From Bacteroidales bacterium (GTDB lineage: Bacteria; Bacteroidota; Bacteroidia; Bacteroidales; Muribaculaceae), in assembly GCA_910575545.1 (NCBI GenBank), contig CAJTFH010000005.1:62001-126000 (forward strand): a stretch of 64,000 nucleotides of DNA, written 5' to 3'. Position 1 is the stretch's first letter. Each line of letters begins with the position of its first letter. The notes beneath the pieces are model-generated. The model had not been told where the DNA came from. It saw nothing but the letters and a program-made list of their open reading frames with translations, and did not search any database. Below, piece after piece: positions 38,201 through 47,110 of the stretch. The position numbers and the translations under genes are program-made.

Positions 38201-39753
38201 AGTTTGTGGGCGCCCATCACGAGGCGGTAGTTGGCGGCGAGCATCTCGGCATATTTCACGTTGCCGGCGGCCAGGGCGTCGTCGTAGATAGTCTTGTCGA
38301 GTGCGCGGCAACGGCTCATTAGGTCGGCATATCCGTCGCGGAACTCTTCAAATGCCTGGAAGATTGTTTTGCCGTCGCGGGCGTAATATGCTTTGTAGTT
38401 TTTGTGCATATATTGCATGTCGTAGACTTCGTCATAGCCGATCATCATGAAGTCGCGGGCTTCTGAAACTGAGCCGAGGTCGTTGACGAATGCGAGTGAA
38501 GGCATGTTTCCACGGCTTGTGCTGCGCACGGGTGTGGTTGCGCTTGCGGGGAGTTTGCCGTTGGTCAGGAACTCTTTCTCGGTGTCGATTGCAGAGGCCA
38601 CCGACACCTGGCCGTTGATTGCCGGGATGTAGAGGTATCCCCAGTCGATTGAAATCATGTCGCCAGTGCGTCCGAGTATGTTCTGCTCTTCAGAGCCGGC
38701 TTTGAGATATTTAATGCCGTTTTCTGTTACGGTGCTCGACAGTGTGGGCTGTCCCATTTCGTTTACGGTCATCTGGGCGCTTGTGGCCAGGTAGAACTGA
38801 ACGTTGTGTTTCTTGCCGTCGGTCGATTTCACCTGGTATGAGACATAGTTGATGGGGGTTGAAATCAGGTCGAGGTCGTCGATGAGCATCGGGGCGGTGA
38901 ACACCACATCGAGGGTGACAGGGCCGCAGGTGAAGTTGTAGTAGCTGCTGGTTGCCATCACATCGACGGAGTTCTGGGTGGCCATTTCGGTTTTTGTGTT
39001 TTTATCGGCCATGTTCTCATAAAGCCCGAAATCGATGTAGGATCCGCCGGTTGTGTTGTGGCAGTGGGCGGCTATGATGTTGTCGCCCTCTCTGAGAGCG
39101 GCTTTCTGGGTGTCGGTGAGCTGCTTTTCCTCGCCTTGCCGCCAGGTTTCGCCTGTGGCGACTATTTTAATTCCATTTATATAAAGCTCAAACACGTCGT
39201 CGTGGGAGAACTGCACCCAAAGGTCTTTCTGCAGGTCGTCGGCCGACAGTTTCACAGTGCGGCGCACATAGATGTCTTTGTCATTGCCTGTCCAGGGGTG
39301 GTTCACGTTGGGGTATTCGCCGGGAGTGCCCCATGCGGCATCTTCAACGGCCCATGCCGAGTCGTTGAAATCGGGGCGTGTCCAGTCGGTGCCGGTCTGC
39401 CGGTCGTAGTTTACGCGTCCGGACCATCCGGTTCCGTCGATTGTCATCGGGGCGATAGGTGAGAGCAGTGCGTTTCTTTCAGCACCCATGAAGCGGTATG
39501 CCACCCCGTCGACACGGAGAATGCCGTCGATGGCCTTCTCTTTTTCGCTCCAGTGGCGGGTCGGGCCACCGTTAAGGTTGTCGTAGTTCGACCATATTGA
39601 AAAGAACGGGTCGTTGATAAGAATCGGCACCGATGGGAGCCTGAGGTTGTTGGGCTTGTAGGGTTTGAAATCTTCGGCGGTCTGTGCGATTGCGGGCAAG
39701 GTTGCCGCTGCAGACAGAACTATGGCGCCTAAAAGTCGTCGAATCTGTTTCAT
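35236..39753 (-). CDS. Fusion of glutaminase-A-like module and GH2 glycoside hydrolase
   Basis: 1505 residues with a signal peptide (about 1-23, ending PAIAQ). Residues about 25-845 parallel the whole of the glutaminase-like protein at 13804, including the jelly-roll-like insert (about 105-240) and the helical half (GGFVNTVDLTYPECPIY, HDLGIYPQANG, LCTDDFKGPSEQNTNLS). Residues about 865-1440 are a complete GH2 enzyme: sugar-binding domain, Ig domain and TIM barrel with acid/base Glu1285 in PFNERWG and nucleophile Glu1351 in VLGEYGG. A tail-like end (VYYNVMGIRF) follows. Frame and codon use are continuous across the junction, so it is a true fusion. GH2 includes beta-galactosidases, beta-mannosidases and beta-glucuronidases; the substrate is open. 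Operator B lies upstream. Confidence 0.85.
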   Translation of the reverse strand: MKQIRRLLGAIVLSAAATLPAIAQTAEDFKPYKPNNLRLPSVPILINDPFFSIWSNYDNLNGGPTRHWSEKEKAIDGILRVDGVAYRFMGAERNALLSPIAPMTIDGTGWSGRVNYDRQTGTDWTRPDFNDSAWAVEDAAWGTPGEYPNVNHPWTGNDKDIYVRRTVKLSADDLQKDLWVQFSHDDVFELYINGIKIVATGETWRQGEEKQLTDTQKAALREGDNIIAAHCHNTTGGSYIDFGLYENMADKNTKTEMATQNSVDVMATSSYYNFTCGPVTLDVVFTAPMLIDDLDLISTPINYVSYQVKSTDGKKHNVQFYLATSAQMTVNEMGQPTLSSTVTENGIKYLKAGSEEQNILGRTGDMISIDWGYLYIPAINGQVSVASAIDTEKEFLTNGKLPASATTPVRSTSRGNMPSLAFVNDLGSVSEARDFMMIGYDEVYDMQYMHKNYKAYYARDGKTIFQAFEEFRDGYADLMSRCRALDKTIYDDALAAGNVKYAEMLAANYRLVMGAHKLFQDDKGLILYFSKENKSGGFVNTVDLTYPECPIYLLYNPTLQKGMMLSILEYALSDERKGKNCAAHDLGIYPQANGMHYGDSMPLEESANMIILANAICRITGDGEWLKPYTAVLKTWAEYCRKEGQNPGNQLCTDDFKGPSEQNTNLSVKAIMAVAAYAELIPYIGGAKRDIEKFQNAAKNMALLWEADARDGDHYRMEFHKSGTWSQKYNLVWDNMWGYNIFPPEVADREIKFYLGKQQKYGLPLDNRDLQTKSDWIFWTASLAPDTDTFLKFSDRHYDYMNETTSRIPLSDYYLSNTGVTCNFSGRSVIGGLWIKVLKDRIQPKPQETAWAPKGNHIKTRWAADVTPENALPEYPRPLLQRSRWMNLNGLWDYAITDQNSSAKEFEGQILVPYPIESSLSGVMHPLEPGKALWYKREITIPEEWAGKNIILNFGAVDYKADVYINGTSGRDRVGTHTGGHTAFSFDITRRLTGNKATIYVKVIDNTDENAQPVGKQRRYPNGGGDIFYTSTSGIWQTVWLEPVEQTHIADVRTTPDVDNSTLTFDIAINGTPTGNLTVVLKDGNNVVAEKSVPATASTRVQIPVASPKLWSPVKPNLYDVEITLADGNATIDKADSYAALRKISYRKDEAGFWRLQLNNQDLFQFGPLDQGYWPDGLLTAPTDEALRYDIEKTKEWGFNMIRKHMKVEPARWYYHCDRLGILVWQDMPSTFRTDENDWTTHTWYRDHNCTQDATLEKNFRAEWKEIIDQFYSHPCIVVWTPFNERWGQFKTGEIVEYTQSLDPTRLVNPASGGNHYKLGEGTFVDQHTYDQPIRVAEGIFDPTRPLVLGEYGGLGRNIADHRWFERNSQTYNTYGSERTITDAFVKLADQIHALSEGYDKDGNKISYSAAVYTQTTDVETEVNGIMTYDREVIKFDENRLHDAVTKLTTLYGAASVETPFVDGVIGAPVYYNVMGIRFDSPQPGINIVKEADGTVKKILHTSPI

Positions 39754-39804
39754 GATATCGTTGGTTTATTTTCTTTATTGTCCGATGCAGAAATAAGCAC
39801 ACTA

Positions 39805-39870
39805 CAAAATTAGCGGATACGGCTTTAAGGGGAGGTCAAAGCCTGTTCAAAGATTGAGAAAATCAGTTCA
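39805..39870 (-). promoter_or_regulatory. Operator B and -7 element of the fusion gene
   Basis: On the minus strand TGAACT (39870-39865) and TGAACA (39849-39844), 21 bp apart, then 31 bp to a perfect TAATTTTG (39812-39805). Same geometry as at 13652 and 39926. Confidence 0.75.
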
Positions 39871-39925
39871 TTGTTTTCCGGTGGAATTGGCCGCAGGGGC
39901 GTGTGGCGGGGCTTTGAGGGCGGAT

Positions 39926-39991
39926 TGACATGATTATGGTGTTTTTTGAACAGGGATTTTCCATGTTTTGGTTAATGTTGGTCTACTTTTG
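39926..39991 (+). promoter_or_regulatory. Operator C and -7 element of the gene at 40064
   Basis: A degenerate half-site TGACAT (39926-39931) and TGAACA (39947-39952), 21 bp apart, then 31 bp to a perfect TACTTTTG (39984-39991). Together with operator B this makes the 310-bp gap 39754-40063 a divergent control region for the fusion gene and the gene at 40064. Confidence 0.65.
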
Positions 39992-40063
39992 CAGACGCAC
40001 ACAATGCAATGCTACCGTGGAAAATTTTAACCTTAAACATATACTCACTAAACCAATTTATTT

Positions 40064-42904
40064 ATGAAGAAAAGAGATTTACTCTTGGGATTGGCCCTTT
40101 TCGCAGGCTATTCCGCGCAGGCAGTCTCTTCACCCTACGCAGGTAGCGTTGCGGGTGAAGGTGTCTACTATCTCTACCAGGTAGAGACGGGTCAGTGGCT
40201 CGACATCAACCACAAGGATATAGAGCTTTGGACGACCCATGCCGAGCTCGATAACATCGGTTTCGACGTTGAGCTGAAGAAACCGGAAGGTTTCGAAGGT
40301 TTCCAGATTTTCTGTAACTACACAGGCAACGGCTCTCTCAATGGCACCGACCAGGACCGTTTCTATCTTGACCAGGGACACCGTGTGGCAACAGACTGGA
40401 TTTTTGAGCCTGTAACAGTTGCCGGTGTTGAGAATGCCTATAAGATTATGGCCAAAGCCACTCCGGAAGGCACGGAAGAGCAAAACGCAATTGCGGCCGA
40501 CATCTATATCGGTGCAGCTGATGGTGAGCTTTCAGATGCTCCCACCGACATGACCTGGCAGCTTGTGAGCCGCGATGAACGTCTGCGCAAGATGCAGGAA
40601 GATGTGGCCAACGGCCCTGTTGACGCATCATGGCTCATACCCTGGCAGCTTATGGACCGCAACAACATGCGCGACCGCGGCTGGGTAAGAAACACAATCA
40701 ATGAACATGGCGGCGGTGACGGATTCAACGGCCCTCGCGGATATCCGGTGAAAGAGTTCTGGCATATGATTACCACACGTTTCTCTTACACCTTGACCGA
40801 CCTTCCTGAAGGAACATATGGCTTTGCCGTACAGGCTTACTATCGCGACACAGCCGCTCCTGATAACGAAGACAACATGGAGGCCGGTAAGCAGCTTGTT
40901 GAGCGCTACCTCAACGGCACTGAGAATCTGCGTGCCACCTATTTCGCCGGTTCTGAAACAGGCACGGTAATGTCGATTTTCGCCGATGCTCCTTCGGAAG
41001 CACAAGATGGCTTCACACTTGAAATCCCCGAAGCCGGCAAATGGCTTCCAAACTCGATGGATGATGCAGGGCGTGCAATGTTTAATGGCGCTTATGCCAA
41101 CAAGCTGATTGAAGTAGGTGTTGCCGACGGTCAGCTGACCATCGGTTTTGAGAAGAAAGAGGCAGATTATCGTGACTGGCTGATTGTTGGCCGTTTCTAC
41201 CTCTCATATATGAGCAAGGATGTGAAAGGTGAGAATCTGAAGCCGCTGCAGGATGAACTTAGCAAACTGATTGAAACAGCTACCGCACTTCCCCAGACCC
41301 CCGGTCTGATCAACGCTATCGCCGAGGCTAACAAACAGCTTTCAGAGGCTAAGTCGTCGACCGCTCTGTTGGCTGCCATCGATGCCATTCAGGGCGCCGT
41401 GAACGGCGTTCAGCAGTCGAAAAACGCCATCAACTACTTTATGGCCACCAAAGCTATCACAGATGCCAAAGGTATTGACACAGCCGCCGCTTCTGAGCTG
41501 TTCAACACTGCCATAAGCCGTGATGACTACAACAACGCCCTTAAACAGATTCGTTTTGCCCACCGCCGTGATGCCGCAGAGCGCCATGAGGATGTGTTCA
41601 AAGGCAATGAGGCCGCAGAAGGTGAGTTCTACCTATATAACATCGGTCAGAAACAGTTCCTGCAGGGTGGTTCCGACTGGGGTGCTCATGCATCGCTGGG
41701 TATGCCGGGCGTGTTGTTGAAACTTGAGCCTGAGATTACCGACGGCGATATCAAATCGTTCTACATCAACACAGGCCTCCGCAACGGCGAAGATAATGGC
41801 CGTCCGAAAGAATATCTCGGCTACCGTGGCTATATGGACTGTGCTCCCAACGATGACTTCGGCTTCAAACCGGTTGAAGGTAAGGAGAACGTATACTACA
41901 TCGTGCAGTATGACTATCCCGATGTTTACATGGCATGGAACCCGAATGCCAGCGTTGACCAGCACAACGGCGACGAGACAACAGTAGGCACAGAAAACCG
42001 CAACCTCGACCCCAACGACTTGAACGCACAATGGAAACTTGTCAGCAAGGCTGACCGCGACGCCCTTATTGAAAAGGCTTCGATAGACAATCCTGTTGAC
42101 GTTTCCTACTATATCCAGAGCCCGAACTTCAGCCAGCGTGAAAGCGCAGCAGAAAAATGGATTTTCACAGGAGCAAGCATCTGGGAACCCGGCGCTAACC
42201 ATAACGATTTCTGCGCCGAGGCCTGGAACAATACGGATGCCGAAATCAGCCAGAATGTAGAAGGGCTGCCGGAAGGTATCTACAGCGTATGGTGCACAGG
42301 TCTCTACCGCAACGGCGACCACGCCAGCCAGACAATCAAAGAAACTGAAGGTGAGGGTGACAATGCCACGGAAGTAGAGAAATTCATCCCGGGCCAGCCC
42401 GACAACGAGCAGGTTTCATATGCTTATCTCCTGGCCGGTGATGATTCAGCAGATGACAAGGCTCTCCCCAACATCTGCACAGAAAGCGGCAAAGCCCCTG
42501 GTGAAGGTGCAGACGTTACGGCTAAAGACGGCACAGTCTACCACTATCCGCAGTATTGCGACCAGGCATCTAACTTCTTCCGCACCGGTCTCTACCGCAC
42601 TTATACAGTTATCAACAAAGAACATGCTGATGCGCTGTTCCTTGCAGCCAGCAAGCAGGAAGCACAACTGGAGAAAGACTGGATGGTGGTTGACAACTTC
42701 CGCGTAGTTTACTACGGTAAGGAGACCACCAAAGAAGCCGTTGCCGCTAAGCTCGATGCATCTTCGGGTGTTGAATCGGTTGTTACCGACGAGGCGGTAG
42801 AGGTTAAAGACAACCGCATCTTCAACCTGCAGGGCATCCAGGTGGCTAATCCCACACAGCCCGGCATCTACATCCAGAACGGTAAGAAATTTGTAGTTCG
42901 CTAA
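40064..42904 (+). CDS. Large secreted protein of two repeated halves, unknown function
   Basis: 946 residues with a signal peptide (about 1-19, ending YSAQA). The protein is an internal duplication: each half opens with a beta-trefoil-like stretch (GEGVYYLYQVETGQWLD near 30 and EGEFYLYNIGQKQFLQ near 525), passes a matching hinge (TWQLVSRDERLRKMQEDV near 165; QWKLVSKADRDALIEKAS near 660) and ends in a beta-sandwich resembling a carbohydrate-binding module (LPEGTYGFAVQAYY; LPEGIYSVWCTGLY). A helical linker joins them (about 390-515). The tail (PGIYIQNGKKFVVR) is of the sorting type. I do not know a characterised relative. It shares its promoter operator with the two glutaminase-like genes, so a role in the same glycan system, perhaps as a binding protein, is inferred. 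Confidence 0.7.
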   Translation: MKKRDLLLGLALFAGYSAQAVSSPYAGSVAGEGVYYLYQVETGQWLDINHKDIELWTTHAELDNIGFDVELKKPEGFEGFQIFCNYTGNGSLNGTDQDRFYLDQGHRVATDWIFEPVTVAGVENAYKIMAKATPEGTEEQNAIAADIYIGAADGELSDAPTDMTWQLVSRDERLRKMQEDVANGPVDASWLIPWQLMDRNNMRDRGWVRNTINEHGGGDGFNGPRGYPVKEFWHMITTRFSYTLTDLPEGTYGFAVQAYYRDTAAPDNEDNMEAGKQLVERYLNGTENLRATYFAGSETGTVMSIFADAPSEAQDGFTLEIPEAGKWLPNSMDDAGRAMFNGAYANKLIEVGVADGQLTIGFEKKEADYRDWLIVGRFYLSYMSKDVKGENLKPLQDELSKLIETATALPQTPGLINAIAEANKQLSEAKSSTALLAAIDAIQGAVNGVQQSKNAINYFMATKAITDAKGIDTAAASELFNTAISRDDYNNALKQIRFAHRRDAAERHEDVFKGNEAAEGEFYLYNIGQKQFLQGGSDWGAHASLGMPGVLLKLEPEITDGDIKSFYINTGLRNGEDNGRPKEYLGYRGYMDCAPNDDFGFKPVEGKENVYYIVQYDYPDVYMAWNPNASVDQHNGDETTVGTENRNLDPNDLNAQWKLVSKADRDALIEKASIDNPVDVSYYIQSPNFSQRESAAEKWIFTGASIWEPGANHNDFCAEAWNNTDAEISQNVEGLPEGIYSVWCTGLYRNGDHASQTIKETEGEGDNATEVEKFIPGQPDNEQVSYAYLLAGDDSADDKALPNICTESGKAPGEGADVTAKDGTVYHYPQYCDQASNFFRTGLYRTYTVINKEHADALFLAASKQEAQLEKDWMVVDNFRVVYYGKETTKEAVAAKLDASSGVESVVTDEAVEVKDNRIFNLQGIQVANPTQPGIYIQNGKKFVVR

Positions 42905-42930
42905 ACCCTTGAGTTTATGCAATATGAAAA

Positions 42931-42958
42931 AGGGAGGGTCTCGGGCCCTCCCTTTTTT
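42931..42958 (+). terminator. Rho-independent terminator after the two-halves protein gene
   Basis: AGGGAGGG (42931-42938) pairs with CCCTCCCT (42946-42953), loop of 7, preceded by AAAA and followed by TTTTTT. It separates this gene from the hybrid regulator gene. Two direct repeats ATCTTATAAA (42961 and 42979) follow, of unknown meaning. Confidence 0.9.
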
Positions 42959-43047
42959 GAATCTTATAAAATTTATAAATCTTATAAAGCTGGCGGGGAT
43001 TTGAGGGGGTGGTCGGAATTTTGTAACTTTATAGCCGTAAAGCCAAG

Positions 43048-46000
43048 ATGTTTTCCCGGAAAATGAAAAATGGAATAAGGAGTTTGTTGCTATTGCTTGC
43101 CATGTCTGTGGCGGGCGTGGGGCATTGTGCTTTGGCAGCCCCGCACAACAACGATTTCGGAGAGATTATAAATACCGGATACGCCCAGGGGAAAAACAGC
43201 CTTTGCGCGTTGCGCGACCGTTACGGATTTCTGTGGGTCGGCACTCTGACAGGGCTTTACTGCTTCGACGGTAATGGGCTCCAGGTTTTTCCGCATCCGT
43301 CGGGAAGCCTCAGACCGGCGGAGGGGTCTAATATCACCGCCATATGGGAACATGGTGAGGATATATGGTTCGGCTCCTCTTCGGGGCTTTGTGTGTTCGA
43401 CCGAAAAGCAAATAACACCGGCCATTTCCCTTATCAGACGAAATATGGAGTCAGAATCAGTTCGCCTGTGCAGAAAATCATGGATGCAGGTGACGGGCAT
43501 ATATGGATTCTGACCCACGGGCAGGGCCTGTTTGTGTTTGATGTTAAACAGAAAGTGCTGAGCCAGAACAGCCGTCACGGGGCGTTTTATTCTGACATGG
43601 CGATAGGGAGCGACGGAAGGATATATACTGTCACTCTCGACGGGGATATGCAGATATTCAATATTAACGGCGGATTTATCAGCGGCTGCCGGCTGCCGGG
43701 TTATATCGCCGACAAAAGCCTTCAGCGCATGGCGGCTGTGGGGCGTGATGTGATAGTGTCGTCGAACACCGCTCTTTACCGTTATGACACAGCCACACAT
43801 GAGATATTCAAAGAAACCGACCGGATTACAGGCACTGAAATCAATGCCATGCTTGTGTGTGTCGATGGTTCGGTGCTGCTGGGAACTGACGACGGGGTTT
43901 GGAGCTACGACAGCACGCTGAAGAGGGCTTCGCGATTCACCCCCCCCTATAACTTGTTACTAAGCAGTTGTTTGTCTGACAATAAGGTTAATGCGCTGTG
44001 TTATGATGCCGACGGGAGCATCATAGCTGTGACCCCGCGAGGGGGTATCAGCCATCTTATGGCCAGGCAGCAGGCTTTTGAGAATGTCAGGCTGACCCAC
44101 GAAGAAGATTCACGCAATACGGTCAACGTTGTGTGTATGTCGGCCGAGGCCGACGGCGTTTGGGTCGGCTCGAAAAGCGGGCTGTCCTACTATAATCCCG
44201 ACACACAGACGGTTCAGAACCGGATGATACAGAATGACGGCAATGCGGAGATAACGGCTCTCGATGTTGACGGCGACAGCCTTTGGATCGGGACGAAACA
44301 TCAGGGTCTGATGCTGTATGACAATTCGACGGGCAACCTGAAAAGCTACACCTATGATGCCAACACCCCCTATGCTGTGATAAGCAATGACATCAACAAG
44401 GTTTACCGCACCCGCCAGGGGGAGATTTTCGTGTTGACAAACTGGGGCTTGTGTAAGTACAGCCCTGTCAATGATAATTTTACGACATTGGCTGAAATCG
44501 ACAGCCACATGCCGTTCATAGTCATGCAGGAAGACGGGCACGGGCGCACCTGGACTGCGACAGCCAACAGCGACCTTTATATGCGCACCGGCTATGGTAA
44601 GCCGTTCCGTAGGTTTACTGGCAATGCATTGGGTAACAGGCAGGTGCCGATAATGTTCCTTGACAGCAACGGTGTTCTGTGGGCTGTTACACAGGATAAC
44701 AATGTGTTCTTTTTTGATGAGCAGACGCATGATTTCAGCCGCCTCAACATATACATGTCGAAAGAATACCCGATAATCTTTATGGAAGAGGATATTGACG
44801 GATGTCTTTGGGTTGGTGGGGCGTCGGGCGGACTGGCTAAGGTTGATGCCGACCGCCATATAACATATTATTCGTTCAGACCCCACGGCGACATGATTCC
44901 TGCAACCGATGTTTCATGCCGGTTGCCCGACGGGAGGATTCTTTTCGGCAGCGGTAACGGTTTCAGGATTTTCAATCCACGGGAGATGAGATCAGACAGC
45001 GGTCTTGTGAAAGCCTATATCCATTCAATAAGGTTCCCTTATCTTGAGGATGGCAACGCAGAGCTTGAGAAACTCGGCCTCGACATATTGTTATATACCC
45101 GCGATGAGGTCAGGCTTCCGTATGCCGACAACACTTTTACTCTCAGTTTCGCATCGGCCCGGCCCGGAGATATGCCCCGCGTGCTTTACGATTATATGCT
45201 CGAGGGGGTGGACAAGGCATGGATCAGAGGTGCCGGCCATGAGGTGACCTACACCGATCTGCAACCGGGCACATACACATTCCTGTTGCGGCCCGATTCG
45301 GGGGCCGATATGGAAGTCAGAAAGCTGACCATAGTGATCATGCCCCCGTGGTATCGCACGTGGCTCGCCTATACCATCTATGGTGTGCTGGCCGTTTTGC
45401 TGATATGGGGCGCGGTTGTGCTTTCGCGCAGACGCATACGCAAACATTACCAGCATCGTATCAACGAGTTGCGCATACAGAAGGAGCGTGAGGCATTTGA
45501 GGGGAAGATGAGATTCTTTGTCAACCTTGTGCATGAGATACGCACCCCGCTGACGCTTATCAGTCTGCCGCTTGAGCAGATGTCGGAGAGTGTGGAGAAG
45601 AACAATGGTAACATTGAAGATAACCGGAAGCACATCAAATCGATGCGGCGCAATGTAAACTATCTTCTGGGTATAATAAACCAGTTGCTCGATTTCAGGA
45701 AAGCTGAACATGACAAGGCGGTTCGACTTAGCCGGTCTCACCGTGATGTGAAAGCTCTGCTGACCGATATATGCCGCCGCTTCGAGCATCCGATGTCGGC
45801 CATAGGCAAAGAGATAACCCTTACCATGCCGGAGGGGAAGGTGTTTGCCGATATAGACCCCGACAAGACCGACCGTGTGATTATGAATCTGATAGGTAAC
45901 GCAGAGAAGTATTCGCGCAAAAAGGTGGCAGTGACGCTTCATGAACCGGCCAACGGCCAGGTGCGTATTTCCGTGGCCGACGACGGCCCGGGAATAGCTC

Positions 46001-47037
46001 CCCAGGAGCGGCAGCACATTTTCGACACCTACTACCAGATTGAGGGTGACAACGTGTCGGCGGCTCTCGGCACCGGCCTTGGCCTGGCTTATGCGAAATT
46101 GATAGTCAAAGCCCATGGGGGGGAAATAAGTGTTGAGAACAACACCGAGGGTGGAGCAACCTTCATGCTATCCCTTCCTGTGAATGAAGGCTCATTTGCG
46201 GCAGATGCAGAGGTTTCCAAGGCAGACGGCTTGGGGAAAGAGGCTGTAGAAGGGGGGGATGCCGGCGAGAAAGTGACTGTGTTGCTGGTTGATGACAACC
46301 AGGAGCTTCTGGCAACCGTTTCTGATGCCATGGGGCGGAGCTATAATGTGGTTACGGCATCGGATGGGGCTGAAGCATTGGGTGTCATTGACCAACGAGA
46401 GGACATAGATGTGGTAATCAGCGATTTCATGATGCCCGGAATGGATGGGGCGGAACTTTGCCGCAGGGTGAAATCGAATGTGAAATATTCGCATATACCG
46501 TTTATAATTCTCACTGCCAAGACCGACAGCGAGGCCAAAGAGGAGGGGATGGAGTGCGGTGCCGATGTTTATATAGAGAAGCCGTTTACGATAAAACAGC
46601 TCAGGCTCCAGATCGCCAATATGCTGAAGACGCGTGAACTGTTTTATGCCCGCATGTCGTCGGGGGGTATATCGGCCGAGAACCCGGTTGCCGATGCTCC
46701 CTATCTCAACCGTCTTGATGCCGAATTCCTTACAACTCTCAATGAATATATGAAGGAAAACGTCAGCGATGAGGAATTCTCTATCGACATGATGGCTGAG
46801 AAGATGGCCATGAGCCGGTCGAGTTTCTACCGGAAACTCAAAGGTGTGACAGGGATGACACCGGTTGATTATCTTAAGAACTTCCGTCTGGAATATGCGG
46901 CCAAACTGCTGACCGACGGTGAACGGGTGACAGAGGTGGCGATGCTTGCCGGATTCTCGTCGTCGTCGTATTTCGCCAAATGCTTCAAGGCCAAATTCGG
47001 GGTGATACCTAAGGAGTATGTGGCCTCCTGCCAGTAG
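43048..47037 (+). CDS. Hybrid two-component system regulator (sensor kinase, receiver and AraC HTH)
   Basis: 1329 residues, complete. N-terminal signal or anchor (either Met1 or Met6 could start). Residues about 35-675 are the periplasmic sensor with repeated two-component propeller blades (YGFLWVGTLTGLYCFDGNG, DIWFGSSSGLCVFDRK, DGDSLWIGTKHQGLMLYD), then a Y_Y_Y domain (about 690-765) and a membrane segment (about 775-795). The kinase has H829 in NLVHEIRTPLTL and an ATPase domain with GPGIAP and GTGLGLAYAK. A receiver follows (Asp1126 in VVISDFMMPGMDG), then an AraC-type HTH (about 1225-1327). Such proteins sense an oligosaccharide in the periplasm and switch on the matching utilisation genes. 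It is the likely binder of the TGAACA operators. Confidence 0.95.
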   Translation: MFSRKMKNGIRSLLLLLAMSVAGVGHCALAAPHNNDFGEIINTGYAQGKNSLCALRDRYGFLWVGTLTGLYCFDGNGLQVFPHPSGSLRPAEGSNITAIWEHGEDIWFGSSSGLCVFDRKANNTGHFPYQTKYGVRISSPVQKIMDAGDGHIWILTHGQGLFVFDVKQKVLSQNSRHGAFYSDMAIGSDGRIYTVTLDGDMQIFNINGGFISGCRLPGYIADKSLQRMAAVGRDVIVSSNTALYRYDTATHEIFKETDRITGTEINAMLVCVDGSVLLGTDDGVWSYDSTLKRASRFTPPYNLLLSSCLSDNKVNALCYDADGSIIAVTPRGGISHLMARQQAFENVRLTHEEDSRNTVNVVCMSAEADGVWVGSKSGLSYYNPDTQTVQNRMIQNDGNAEITALDVDGDSLWIGTKHQGLMLYDNSTGNLKSYTYDANTPYAVISNDINKVYRTRQGEIFVLTNWGLCKYSPVNDNFTTLAEIDSHMPFIVMQEDGHGRTWTATANSDLYMRTGYGKPFRRFTGNALGNRQVPIMFLDSNGVLWAVTQDNNVFFFDEQTHDFSRLNIYMSKEYPIIFMEEDIDGCLWVGGASGGLAKVDADRHITYYSFRPHGDMIPATDVSCRLPDGRILFGSGNGFRIFNPREMRSDSGLVKAYIHSIRFPYLEDGNAELEKLGLDILLYTRDEVRLPYADNTFTLSFASARPGDMPRVLYDYMLEGVDKAWIRGAGHEVTYTDLQPGTYTFLLRPDSGADMEVRKLTIVIMPPWYRTWLAYTIYGVLAVLLIWGAVVLSRRRIRKHYQHRINELRIQKEREAFEGKMRFFVNLVHEIRTPLTLISLPLEQMSESVEKNNGNIEDNRKHIKSMRRNVNYLLGIINQLLDFRKAEHDKAVRLSRSHRDVKALLTDICRRFEHPMSAIGKEITLTMPEGKVFADIDPDKTDRVIMNLIGNAEKYSRKKVAVTLHEPANGQVRISVADDGPGIAPQERQHIFDTYYQIEGDNVSAALGTGLGLAYAKLIVKAHGGEISVENNTEGGATFMLSLPVNEGSFAADAEVSKADGLGKEAVEGGDAGEKVTVLLVDDNQELLATVSDAMGRSYNVVTASDGAEALGVIDQREDIDVVISDFMMPGMDGAELCRRVKSNVKYSHIPFIILTAKTDSEAKEEGMECGADVYIEKPFTIKQLRLQIANMLKTRELFYARMSSGGISAENPVADAPYLNRLDAEFLTTLNEYMKENVSDEEFSIDMMAEKMAMSRSSFYRKLKGVTGMTPVDYLKNFRLEYAAKLLTDGERVTEVAMLAGFSSSSYFAKCFKAKFGVIPKEYVASCQ

Positions 47038-47110
47038 GGTTGGCTATAAATAATGGAAGTCCCGGTAAATCAGGCTGGAGAGGAAGAATATAACCAATGG
47101 AGTAATATGT

